DNA from: Streptomyces lincolnensis | GTDB taxonomy: Bacteria > Actinomycetota > Actinomycetes > Streptomycetales > Streptomycetaceae | Assembly (NCBI RefSeq): GCF_021173675.1 | Contig: NZ_JAIHON010000021.1 | Coordinates: 1 to 64,000 of the forward strand | Reading direction: 5' to 3' | Length of the DNA: 64,000 bases | The notes under the pieces: model-generated | Told to the model about the DNA's origin: nothing | Database searches by the model: none | The model's input: the letters and a program-made list of their open reading frames with translations, nothing else | Position numbers and translations under genes: made by a program | Shown: positions 1 to 7,881 of the stretch, piece by piece | How positions within the stretch are numbered: position 1 is the stretch's first letter | Layout: every line of letters starts with the position of its first letter

Positions 1-1024
1 GGGCGATCTCCAGCCCCAGCGCGGAGGCTTCGGCGACGAAGTGGTCGAAGTCGTCCAGGGTGCCCAGGGCGGGGTGGATGGCGTCGTGGCCGCCCTCGGG
101 GGAGCCGATCGCCCAGGGCACGCCGACGTCCTCGGGGCCGGGGGAGAGGGTGTTGTTGCGGCCTTTGCGGTAGGTGTGGCCGATGGGGTGGATGGGGGGC
201 AGGTAGACGACGTCGAAGCCCATCGCGGCGATCGCGGGCAGCCGGCGGGCGGCGGTGCGGAAGGTGCCGTGCGGTTGTTGGGGGGTGCCCTCGGAGCGGG
301 GGAAGAACTCGTACCAGGCGCCGTACAGGGCGCGTTCGCGTTCCACCAGCAGGGGCAGGGTGTCGGAGGCGGTGAGCAGCTCCCGCAACGGATGGCGGGC
401 CAGCACCGCGTCCACCTCCGGCGTCAACGCCGACGCCAGCCGGGCGGCGGGCGGCCGGGTCTCGTCGCGGAGGGCCTCGACCGCCGACAGGAGGACCTGC
501 CGTGTCTCCTTCTCGGGGACGCCGTCGGCCGCCCGCTCGTACAGCCGCGCGCCCTCCTCCAGGACCAGGTCGATGTCCATGCCCGCCGGGATCTTGATCC
601 GCGCGTGGTGCCGCCAGGTGGTGACCGGGTCGCCCCAGGCCTCCACGGTGTAGGTCCAGCGGCCGGGCTCGCCGGCGGTGACGGTGGCGCCCCAGCGGTC
701 GGTGCCCGGGGCCAGTTCGCGCATCGGCGTCCACGGTCCGGGGCGGCCCCGGGGATCCTTCAGTACGACGTTCGCGGCGACGGCGTCATGGCCCTCGCGG
801 AAGACGGTGGCCGAGATCTCGAACGACTCGCCGGTGACCGCCTTGGCGGGCCTGCGGCCCTGCTGGACGACCGGACGGACATCGAGGACAGGTATGCGCC
901 CGATGGACGGGGTGCCGTGTGCGGAGGGTGGCTCCGGGGTCGGCGGCCCGGTGTCGGCCGGGCGAGTGGAGGCGGCGTCGGTGCCGGGTGTCGGGGGTGC
1001 TGACGAGTGGTGCGTGGCGGGCAT
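1..1024 (-). CDS. glgE: Maltosyltransferase GlgE (5' part; C-terminus beyond the left edge)
   Basis: Reading leftward from ATG at 1022-1024 gives an open frame to the window edge (about 341 residues). The start is preceded by AGGAGCGGTC. After a Pro/Ser/Thr-rich leader, the protein reads GRIPVLDVRPVVQQG and RRPAKAVTGE, then a beta-rich N domain with TWRHHARIKIP and the GH13 start YLPPIHPIGHTYRKG. These are hallmarks of alpha-1,4-glucan:maltose-1-phosphate maltosyltransferase (EC 2.4.99.16, GH13_3). In the cytoplasm the family extends alpha-glucans from maltose-1-phosphate made from trehalose. The GH13 catalytic residues lie outside the window and cannot be checked. The gene points away from the S8 protease and from glgP, which acts on the same class of polymer; treS/pep2 and glgB usually follow glgE. 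Confidence 0.93.
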   Translation of the reverse strand, partial: MPATHHSSAPPTPGTDAASTRPADTGPPTPEPPSAHGTPSIGRIPVLDVRPVVQQGRRPAKAVTGESFEISATVFREGHDAVAANVVLKDPRGRPGPWTPMRELAPGTDRWGATVTAGEPGRWTYTVEAWGDPVTTWRHHARIKIPAGMDIDLVLEEGARLYERAADGVPEKETRQVLLSAVEALRDETRPPAARLASALTPEVDAVLARHPLRELLTASDTLPLLVERERALYGAWYEFFPRSEGTPQQPHGTFRTAARRLPAIAAMGFDVVYLPPIHPIGHTYRKGRNNTLSPGPEDVGVPWAIGSPEGGHDAIHPALGTLDDFDHFVAEASALGLEIA

Positions 1025-1190
1025 GACCGCTCCTGTCCGCGTCAACGTGGGTGGGCGGATGGCTGTGGGGAGGTGGGTCCTGCGTGGTGCCCCTGAGTTT
1101 CTCAGGGACGTACCGGAGGAGCCTTCCCACCCTATTCGGGTGAGCAATCCGGCACTTTGTTAACTACTCACGCGTATGTCTCCACACAAG

Positions 1191-1221
1191 ACCGGCCCCG
1201 TTCAGGCCGAACGGGGCCGGT
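1191..1221 (-). terminator. Hairpin terminator after the S8 protease gene
   Basis: A perfect 12-bp inverted repeat, accggccccgtt / aacggggccggt, encloses the 7-nt loop caggccg. It starts 16 nt beyond the stop codon of the leftward protease gene. There is no clear U tract, as is common for Streptomyces terminators. It also insulates the glgE promoter region (1025-1190), which lies just beyond it. Confidence 0.8.
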
Positions 1222-1236
1222 GCCGTGAGTCGGGCG

Positions 1237-2439
1237 CTACGAGCCCGGTACCCGCAGGAGTTTGTTCGGCGAGGCGAGCCCCCGGCCGGACACCTTCCCC
1301 GACGAGGCCTGTGCGACAAGTGCCGTGCCGACCTGGGCCGGAGTGGCTTTCCGGTGGTCCGCGAGGTAGAGCGCGGCCGCGCCCGCCACATGCGGCGACG
1401 CCATCGACGTACCCGAGAAGGTCGCCCGGCCGGTGTTGCTCGCGTGGGAGGCCGAGGTGATCGCCACGCCCGGGGCGAACAGGTCCAGGGCCGCCCCGTG
1501 GTTGGAGAAGCCCGGTTTCTTGTCGGTCGCGTCGGTCGCGCCGACCGTGACCGCCTCCCGCACGGCGGCGGGGGAGTAGAGACCGGCGGGCATGCCGTCG
1601 TTGCCCGCCGCGACCGTGTACGTCACACCCGACCTGATCGACGTGCGTACGGCGGCGTCCAGCTGGGCGTTGCGGTAGCCGCCGAGGCTGAGGTTGGCGA
1701 CCGCGGGCTTCTTGGCGTGTCTGGTCACCCAGTCGATGCCGGCGATGACCCGGGCCGTGGTGCCCGCGCCCGCGTTGTCCAGCACCCGTACGGCGACGAC
1801 CTTGGCCTTCTTCGCGACGCCGTACGTCGTTCCGGCGACGGTCGCGGCGACATGCGTGCCGTGGCCGTTGCCGTCGCCCGCGGACCGGTCGCCGCCGACG
1901 AAGTCCCAGCCGTGGCTCGCCCGGCCGCCGAAGTCCTGGTGGCCGGTGCGGATGCCGGTGTCGATGACGTAGACCGTGACGCCGGCACCGCCCGACTCCG
2001 GCGAGGTGTAACGGCGGTCCAGCGGCCGGTTGCGCTGGTCGATCCGGTCCAGGCCCCAGGAGGGAGGGTTCTTCTGGACGTGGTCCAGGGCCACACGGGT
2101 GTCCTGGACCACCGAGGCGACCCGTGGGTCCGCTGCGAGCAGCCCGGCCTGTCTCTCGTTCGCCCTGATCGCGTAGCCGTTGAGAACAGTGCCGTAGGTA
2201 TGGCTGATTCTCGCCCCGTACTTCTCGGCGAGGTCCTTTCCGGCCGCCGACGGGGCCTTCGTTCCCCCCTTGAGTGTCACCAGGTAACTTCCGGCGACGG
2301 AACCGGGCTCTCCGGCCCCCGATATCCGTCCCTGCGGTGCGGCGTGCGCGGGCAGGGTGATGGCCGAAAGCACCGCGGCACAGCTCACCGCGGTCAGGCC
2401 CCCCGCCACGCGCAGACGCCGGGTTCGCGTCCGTGCCAT
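1237..2439 (-). CDS. Secreted subtilisin-like serine protease (S8) with I9 propeptide
   Basis: A 400-aa secreted endopeptidase. ATG at 2439 is preferred because GGAGGGGG lies 8-15 nt upstream; an in-frame start 78 nt earlier lacks this. The N-terminus is a Sec signal peptide (RTRTRRLRVAGG, hydrophobic core, AHAA). An inhibitor_I9-type propeptide (GSYLVTLKGG to about residue 115) follows, then the S8 catalytic domain. The full triad is visible: Asp160 in VIDTGI, His193 in GHGTHVA and Ser345 in SGTSMASPH. The length and closing LLRVPGS indicate no extra C-terminal domain. It is probably an extracellular nutrient or morphogenesis protease matured by autocleavage. The gene is monocistronic, ends in a strong hairpin, and is divergent from glgP. 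Confidence 0.93.
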   Translation of the reverse strand: MARTRTRRLRVAGGLTAVSCAAVLSAITLPAHAAPQGRISGAGEPGSVAGSYLVTLKGGTKAPSAAGKDLAEKYGARISHTYGTVLNGYAIRANERQAGLLAADPRVASVVQDTRVALDHVQKNPPSWGLDRIDQRNRPLDRRYTSPESGGAGVTVYVIDTGIRTGHQDFGGRASHGWDFVGGDRSAGDGNGHGTHVAATVAGTTYGVAKKAKVVAVRVLDNAGAGTTARVIAGIDWVTRHAKKPAVANLSLGGYRNAQLDAAVRTSIRSGVTYTVAAGNDGMPAGLYSPAAVREAVTVGATDATDKKPGFSNHGAALDLFAPGVAITSASHASNTGRATFSGTSMASPHVAGAAALYLADHRKATPAQVGTALVAQASSGKVSGRGLASPNKLLRVPGS

Positions 2440-2757
2440 GGCTGTGTACCCCCTCCTCAACACGGCGTACCGCACCCCCGGACCGTCGCGGCGCGACTGG
2501 CCGGACCGGTACGCCACTTGGCAGCCTCTCGTGCGCTGTGAAGCACCACAAGGAGGCCTACAGGGGCGGAATCGGCCATATCGGCCGGGAGGATGTGGGA
2601 AGGTTGCGGCACTTTTCGGACGGTCCTCGGCCGGGGCGGCGCCGTAGTGGCCGAGGCCCTGTCACGGATACCGTCGACGGTGACGCGGGACGCACACCGC
2701 CGTGCGTTCCCCACCGTGTGTCTTCCGCAGGTCTTCCGCACGTCTGACGAGGTCGCA
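2440..2757. promoter_or_regulatory. Divergent intergenic region, S8 protease / glgP
   Basis: These 318 bases carry no supported gene; open frames extending into it are upstream extensions of the two flanking genes. It must hold both divergent promoters. The protease ribosome site lies at its left end and a weak GAGG before the glgP ATG at its right end. The only structure I noticed is a short repeat, cggcc-atat-cggcc, at 2573-2586. I could not assign -35/-10 boxes with confidence. Confidence 0.5.
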
Positions 2758-5376
2758 ATGAAGGCTATCCGTCGATTCACTGTCCGGCCCGTTCTGCCCG
2801 AACCCCTCCGCCCGCTCAGTGACCTGGCCCGCAATCTGCGCTGGTCCTGGCACACCGAGACCCGTGACCTCTTCCAGTCCGTCGACCCGGAGCACTGGGC
2901 GGAGGTGAAGGGCGATCCCGTGCGGCTGCTGGGAAGTGTGCGGCCCGAGCGGCTGGCCGAGCTCGCCGAGGACCGTCGGTTCCTGCGCCGGCTCACCGCG
3001 GTCACGGACGATCTGAACGACTATGTGACCGGGGACCGCTGGTATCAGGCGCAGCCGGGTGAACTGCCCGCCGCGGTCGCGTACTTCTCGCCCGAGTTCG
3101 GGATCGCGGCCGCGCTGCCCCAGTACTCCGGCGGCCTCGGGATCCTCGCCGGGGACCATCTGAAGGCGGCCAGCGACCTCGGCGTACCGCTGATCGGGGT
3201 CGGGCTGCTCTACCGGCACGGCTACTTCCGGCAGTCGCTGACCCGGGACGGCTGGCAGCAGGAGCACTACCCGGTGCTGGATCCCAACGAGCTGCCCGTC
3301 GTCCCGCTCAGGGAGGCCGACGGCTCCGCGGCCGACGTCACCCTGGCCCTGCCCGGCGGCAAGCGGCTGCGGGCGCGGATCTGGCTGGCGCAGGTCGGCC
3401 GGGTGCCGCTGCTGCTGCTCGACTCCGACGTGGAGGAGAACGACCTCGGCGAACGCGGGGTGACCGACCGGTTGTACGGCGGCGGCAGTGAGCACCGGCT
3501 GCTCCAGGAGATGCTGCTCGGCATAGGGGGAGTGCGGGCCGTACGGACGTACTGCCGGCTGACCGGGCATGCCGCGCCCGAGGTGTTCCACACCAACGAG
3601 GGGCACGCCGGGTTCCTCGGCCTGGAGCGGATCGCCGAGCTCTGCGCGCAGGGGCTGGACTTCGACTCGGCGCTGGAGGCGGTGCGGGCGGGGACCGTGT
3701 TCACCACGCACACACCCGTCCCGGCCGGGATCGACCGCTTCGACCGCGAGCTGGTGGCCCGGCACTTCGGGCCCGAGGCCGAACTCCCGGGCATCGACGT
3801 CGGGCGGGTCCTGAACCTGGGCATGGAGACCTACCCCGGCGGCGAGCCCAACCTCTTCAACATGGCCGTGATGGGGCTGCGGCTGGCCCAGCGCGCCAAC
3901 GGCGTCTCGCTGCTGCACGGCCGGGTCAGCCGGGAGATGTTCTCCGGACTGTGGCCGGGATTCGATCCCGAGGAGGTGCCCATCACCTCCGTGACCAACG
4001 GGGTGCACGCCCCGACCTGGGTCGCCCCCGAGGTCTTCCGGCTCGGCGCCCGGCAGATCGGCGCCCAACGCACCGAGGACGCGATGACCGTCGGCGGCTC
4101 GGACCGGTGGGACGCGGTCGGGGAGATCCCCGACCAGGACATCTGGGAGCTGCGCCGCAGCCTGCGCGAGCAGCTGGTCACCGAGGTGCGGGAGCGGCTG
4201 CGGGCCTCCTGGCGGCAACGCGGCGCGGGGACGGCCGAGTTGGGCTGGGTCGACCAGGTGCTCGACCCGGACGTGCTGACCATAGGGTTCGCGCGGCGCG
4301 TGCCGTCGTACAAACGGCTCACGCTGATGCTGCGGGACCGGGACCGGCTGATGGACCTGCTGCTGCACCCCGAGCGGCCGATCCAGATCGTCGTCGCCGG
4401 CAAGGCGCACCCGGCGGACGACGGCGGCAAGCGGCTGGTGCAGGAACTGGTGCGGTTCGCCGACGACCCGCGGGTGCGCCACCGCATCGTCTTCCTGCCC
4501 GACTACGGCATGGCGATGGCGCAGAAGCTCTATCCCGGCTGCGACATCTGGCTGAACAACCCGCTCCGGCCGCTGGAGGCCTGCGGGACCTCCGGGATGA
4601 AGGCCGCGCTGAACGGGTGCCTCAACCTCTCCGTCCTGGACGGCTGGTGGGACGAGTGGTTCCAGCCCGACTTCGGCTGGTCGATCCCCACCGCGGACGG
4701 CGTCGGCACCGATCCGGACCGGCGGGACGCCATAGAGGCCGACGCCCTCTACGACCTGCTCGAACAGCGGGTGGCGCCGCGCTTCTACGAACGCGGCCGG
4801 CAGGGCCTGCCCGACCGCTGGATCGAGATGGTCCGCCAGACCCTCACCCTGCTCGGCCCCAAGGTGCTGGCCGGCCGCATGGTCCGGGAGTACGTCGAGC
4901 GGCTGTACACCCCGGCCGCCCACGCCCACCGCGCCATCGGCCCGGACACCGCGCGCGAACTCGCCGCCTGGAAGTCCCGGCTGCGTGCGGCCTGGCACGG
5001 CGTGACCGTCGACCACGTCGAGACGACCGCCGCCACGGCCTCGGCGGAACTGGGCGCCACGCTCGGGCTCCGGGTGCGCGTCGCCCTGGGTGACCTCGGC
5101 CCGGACGACGTGGAGGTCCAGGCGGTCTCCGGCCGCGTCGACGAGGAGGACCGCATCGCGGACGCGTCGACGGTCCCGCTGAAGTCGGCGGGCGGCCCGG
5201 ACGAGGAGGGACGCTGGCTGTACGAGGGTCCGCTGTCCCTGGACCGCACGGGTCCCTACGGCTACACGGTCCGCATCCTGCCCGCCCACCGGCTGCTCGC
5301 CTCGGGCGCGGAGCTCGGGGTGGTGGCGGTGCCTTCGGAGGACGCGGTGGAGGGCGCGGGGGTGCTGATGCGGTGA
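2758..5376 (+). CDS. glgP: Alpha-glucan (glycogen) phosphorylase, GT35
   Basis: An 872-aa cytoplasmic enzyme that releases glucose-1-phosphate from alpha-1,4-glucan ends (EC 2.4.1.1). The N-terminus MKAIRRFTVRPVLPEPL and LARNLRWSWHTETRDLF is the DUF3417 module of the actinobacterial GlgP type. Other family signatures are AYFSPEFGI, QYSGGLGILAGDHLK, HTNEGHAGF and TNGVHAPTW. The PLP-binding site EACGTSGMKAALNG has Lys615 as the expected Schiff-base lysine. ATG 2758 is preferred over the longer frame because family similarity begins exactly there; the Shine-Dalgarno is weak (GAGG). glgP turns over the polymer whose synthesis involves the neighbouring GlgE, and GlgX is encoded at 31229-33472. Confidence 0.95.
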   Translation: MKAIRRFTVRPVLPEPLRPLSDLARNLRWSWHTETRDLFQSVDPEHWAEVKGDPVRLLGSVRPERLAELAEDRRFLRRLTAVTDDLNDYVTGDRWYQAQPGELPAAVAYFSPEFGIAAALPQYSGGLGILAGDHLKAASDLGVPLIGVGLLYRHGYFRQSLTRDGWQQEHYPVLDPNELPVVPLREADGSAADVTLALPGGKRLRARIWLAQVGRVPLLLLDSDVEENDLGERGVTDRLYGGGSEHRLLQEMLLGIGGVRAVRTYCRLTGHAAPEVFHTNEGHAGFLGLERIAELCAQGLDFDSALEAVRAGTVFTTHTPVPAGIDRFDRELVARHFGPEAELPGIDVGRVLNLGMETYPGGEPNLFNMAVMGLRLAQRANGVSLLHGRVSREMFSGLWPGFDPEEVPITSVTNGVHAPTWVAPEVFRLGARQIGAQRTEDAMTVGGSDRWDAVGEIPDQDIWELRRSLREQLVTEVRERLRASWRQRGAGTAELGWVDQVLDPDVLTIGFARRVPSYKRLTLMLRDRDRLMDLLLHPERPIQIVVAGKAHPADDGGKRLVQELVRFADDPRVRHRIVFLPDYGMAMAQKLYPGCDIWLNNPLRPLEACGTSGMKAALNGCLNLSVLDGWWDEWFQPDFGWSIPTADGVGTDPDRRDAIEADALYDLLEQRVAPRFYERGRQGLPDRWIEMVRQTLTLLGPKVLAGRMVREYVERLYTPAAHAHRAIGPDTARELAAWKSRLRAAWHGVTVDHVETTAATASAELGATLGLRVRVALGDLGPDDVEVQAVSGRVDEEDRIADASTVPLKSAGGPDEEGRWLYEGPLSLDRTGPYGYTVRILPAHRLLASGAELGVVAVPSEDAVEGAGVLMR

Positions 5377-5419
5377 TCCGGGGGGAGGAGGGGGAGGCGC
5401 GCGGGCCGGGGCCGTTCGG

Positions 5420-5929
5420 TCAGCCCGCGTCCTCCCCGCCGCACAGCTTGCGCAGGACGGTTCCGCACCGGCGGGCGTAGGCGTGCTGGAGGCCCCGGGT
5501 CGCCGGGCCGCCCGCCCGCGTGTACCACTTGGCGCTCCTGCTGAAGGCGGAGACGGTCAGCCAGACCGTGCCGTCGCCGGTGCGGTCCACGAGGAAGGAC
5601 TCCTCGCCGCATTCCGGGTGGCCGTCGAGGGTGCCGTAGGCCCAGCCGGTCCGACGGGGTTCCTCGACGGTCCAGACCACGCGGCAGGGGGCCTTGATCA
5701 TGCCGGCGAGGGTGACGGTGACGTCCACGTCGGGGGCGGCGCGTTCGGCCGTGGCGTCGATGCCCACGCCCAGCGCGCGGTGCATCTCCCAGGTCAGGAC
5801 CGCGTCGCCGGCTCTGCGGAAGACGGCCTCGCCCTCGCCTATCCGGCTGCGGACGTGCAGGGGGTGGAAGCCGGGCGGGCAGTAACCCTGCTGACGGGTC
5901 GCGCCGACCTCGTCGTACGTGAAGTGCAT
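5420..5929 (-). CDS. DUF1990 family protein
   Basis: A 169-aa protein beginning MHFTYDEVGATR, with GYCPPGFHPLHVRSRIGEGEAVF, GTLDGHPECGEESFLV, a central FSRSAKWYTR and a Cys-containing C-terminus. This matches the DUF1990 family, small soluble proteins of unknown function that are frequent in actinomycetes. No signal peptide or membrane segment is visible. ATG 5929 is preferred over a TTG 9 nt upstream because the family normally starts close to FTYDEVGATR. The gene lies tail-to-tail with glgP (43-nt gap). Its 5' end nearly touches the terminator of the upstream M4 protease gene, so its promoter must be short or lie inside that hairpin region. I cannot propose a function. Confidence 0.8.
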   Translation of the reverse strand: MHFTYDEVGATRQQGYCPPGFHPLHVRSRIGEGEAVFRRAGDAVLTWEMHRALGVGIDATAERAAPDVDVTVTLAGMIKAPCRVVWTVEEPRRTGWAYGTLDGHPECGEESFLVDRTGDGTVWLTVSAFSRSAKWYTRAGGPATRGLQHAYARRCGTVLRKLCGGEDAG

Positions 5930-5943
5930 GGGACCCAAGAGTA

Positions 5944-5982
5944 GGGCGGCACCCGGGAATGCCTTCGTCCCGGGTGCCGCCC
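5944..5982 (-). terminator. Strong hairpin terminator after the first M4 protease gene
   Basis: A perfect 15-bp inverted repeat (5944-5958 and 5968-5982, arms gggcggcacccggga / tcccgggtgccgccc) with a 9-nt loop. It begins 22 nt after the stop codon of the leftward metalloprotease gene and lies 14 nt before the DUF1990 start, so it separates the two genes. Confidence 0.85.
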
Positions 5983-6004
5983 GTGAGCCGCTGCCGGACA
6001 GGCG

Positions 6005-7669
6005 CTAGTTCACGTTGACCGCGGACCAGGCCGCCGCGACCGCCTGGTACTCGGTGCTGCCGGAGCCGTACAGGGCCGCCGCCGCGCTGAGGGTGCCGGT
6101 GCGGGCGCCCGCGTAGGTGGTGGTGGACGTGAAGTACTCGGTCAGCGCCTTGTACCAGATCTGGACGGCCTTGGCGCGGCCGATGCCGGTGACCGTGGAG
6201 CCGTTGGACGTGGGGGAGTTGTAGGACACCCCGTTGATCGTCTTGGCGCCGCTGCCCTCCGAGAGGAGGTAGAAGAAGTGGTTCGCCGGGCCGGACGAGT
6301 AGTGCACGTCCAGGTTCTTCAGCGACGACGACCAGGCGTCGGCGGAGTTGCCGTCCTTGCTCGGCTTGTCCATGTAGCGCAGCGGGGTGCCGTCGCCGTT
6401 GATGTTGATCTTCTCGCCGATGAGGTAGTCACCGACGTCGGAGGAGTTGGCCGCGTAGAACTCGACCGCCGTGCCGAAGATGTCGGACGTGGCCTCGTTC
6501 AGGCCGCCGGACTCGCCGCTGTAGTTCAGGCCCGCGGTGTTGGAGGTGACGCCGTGGGTCATCTCGTGCCCGGCCACGTCCAGCGAGGTCAGGGGCTTGA
6601 CGTTGCCGGAGCCGTCGCCGTACGTCATGCAGAAGCAGCTGTCGTCCCAGAACGCGTTGACGTACGCGTTGCCGTAGTGGACGCGGGAGTAGGCGGCCTT
6701 GCCGTCGTTCTTGATGCCGCTGCGGCCGAAGGTGTTCTTGTAGAAGTCCCAGGTGGTCTGGGCGCCGTAGGCGGCGTCGACGGCGGCCGTCTGGTCCGTG
6801 GAGGAGCTGGAGGCCGCGCCGGTGCCCCAGGTGTCGTCCGCGTCGGTGAACAGGGTGCCGGTGCCGGAGGTGCCCCGGGCCAGGTTGTACGTCTTGTGGC
6901 TGCCGCGGGAGGTGTCGTTGAGCTGGTAGGTCGAGCCCGACAGAACGGTGCCGAGGGTGACCGTGCCGGCATAGAGGCTCTTGCCGGTGCCGGTCTCGAT
7001 GCCCTGGTACTCGAAGAGCTTCGCGCCGGTGGCGGCGTCGGTGACGACGTGCAGTTCGTTCGGGGTGCCGTCCTCCTGGAGGCCGCCGACGACGGTCTCG
7101 TAGGCGAGGACCGGCTTGGAGCCGTTGCCCGCCCAGATCACCTTGCGGGGGGCCTCGGAGGCCTCGGTCCTCTCCGAACCGGCCGCCTTCGCCAGGGTCA
7201 CGGCCTGCTTCTCGGCCTTGGCGGTGGTCACGGCCGGGGTGAGGGAGGCGACCTCGATGGCGGCCTTCGTCGCCTTGGTGACGCCCTCGGTCTCGCCGGA
7301 CCGCGACTCGTGGACGACCAGGTCGCCGCCGAGGACCGGCAGGCCCGCGTAGGTGCGTTCGTAGCGGGTGTGGACGGTGCCGTCGGCGTCCTTGACGACG
7401 TCTCTGACGACCAGCTTCTCCTGGGCGCCGAGGCCTATCTCCCGGGCCGTGGCTCCGGCCTCGCCCTGCTGTTCCTGGATGAGCGCGGTGCGGGCGGCGG
7501 GCGCGAGGGTCGTGGGGGCGGCCGACGGCTTGGCGGCCGTGGCGGTCTCCTTCGCGAACTCGGCGGCCGAGGAACCGGTGGTCAGACCGGTGGTGAGCAG
7601 CGCTCCGGCGGCGACCGCGGTGGCGATGGCGAGCGTGGTGCGCCGGTGACGCGCGTAGAGGGGGTTCAC
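6005..7669 (-). CDS. Secreted neutral zinc metalloprotease, M4 (thermolysin) family
   Basis: A 554-aa extracellular endopeptidase. GTG 7669 is chosen because AAAGGAG lies just upstream; a longer ATG frame adds an unlikely leader. The order is a Sec signal peptide (LYARHRRTTLAIATAVAAG, hydrophobic stretch, SSAAEF), an FTP/PepSY-like propeptide (LVVRDVVKDADGTVHTRYERTYAGLPVLGGDLVV) and the M4 catalytic domain. Zinc-site motifs are visible: HEMTH at 368-372 and GGLNEATSD supplying the third ligand. NAFWDDSCFCMTYGDG and SSGPANHFFYLLSEGSG are also family-typical. It is about 70 percent alike by eye to the next gene, so the pair looks like a tandem duplication. Unlike its neighbour it ends at AAWSAVNVN with no P domain. 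Confidence 0.94.
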   Translation of the reverse strand: MNPLYARHRRTTLAIATAVAAGALLTTGLTTGSSAAEFAKETATAAKPSAAPTTLAPAARTALIQEQQGEAGATAREIGLGAQEKLVVRDVVKDADGTVHTRYERTYAGLPVLGGDLVVHESRSGETEGVTKATKAAIEVASLTPAVTTAKAEKQAVTLAKAAGSERTEASEAPRKVIWAGNGSKPVLAYETVVGGLQEDGTPNELHVVTDAATGAKLFEYQGIETGTGKSLYAGTVTLGTVLSGSTYQLNDTSRGSHKTYNLARGTSGTGTLFTDADDTWGTGAASSSSTDQTAAVDAAYGAQTTWDFYKNTFGRSGIKNDGKAAYSRVHYGNAYVNAFWDDSCFCMTYGDGSGNVKPLTSLDVAGHEMTHGVTSNTAGLNYSGESGGLNEATSDIFGTAVEFYAANSSDVGDYLIGEKININGDGTPLRYMDKPSKDGNSADAWSSSLKNLDVHYSSGPANHFFYLLSEGSGAKTINGVSYNSPTSNGSTVTGIGRAKAVQIWYKALTEYFTSTTTYAGARTGTLSAAAALYGSGSTEYQAVAAAWSAVNVN

Positions 7670-7815
7670 ACAAGCTCCTTTGTGGGGGGAAGGGCTGGGA
7701 AGTTGTGCGGCGGGTGAGGGAAGAGTGACATTCATGCCGCGTACATGTCATCGCCCGCGATGATGTTGGCCGAAAGTCAACTGTCCGGTAAACGTTTCGG
7801 GCATGTGAACGAGGA

Positions 7816-7849
7816 CGCCGCCCCGGGGAGTCGAACCACCGGGGCGGCG
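7816..7849 (-). terminator. Hairpin terminator after the second M4 protease gene
   Basis: An inverted repeat cgccgccccgg / ccggggcggcg (7816-7826 and 7839-7849) with a 12-nt loop, 32 nt downstream of the stop codon of the leftward gene. It means the two M4 genes need not share one transcript. The rest of 7670-7815 should hold the promoter of the first M4 gene. Confidence 0.75.
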
Positions 7850-7881
7850 CCCTGTTCCTGGCCCCTCACGGGGCGTACGGC

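Noticed and set aside
2573..2586. The cggcc-atat-cggcc sequence as an operator
   Set aside because: It is short, and such GC-rich repeats are expected by chance in this base composition.
2662..5289. An 875-residue minus-strand frame opposite glgP
   Set aside because: It is a shadow of glgP with no recognisable domain; glgP has full family signatures.
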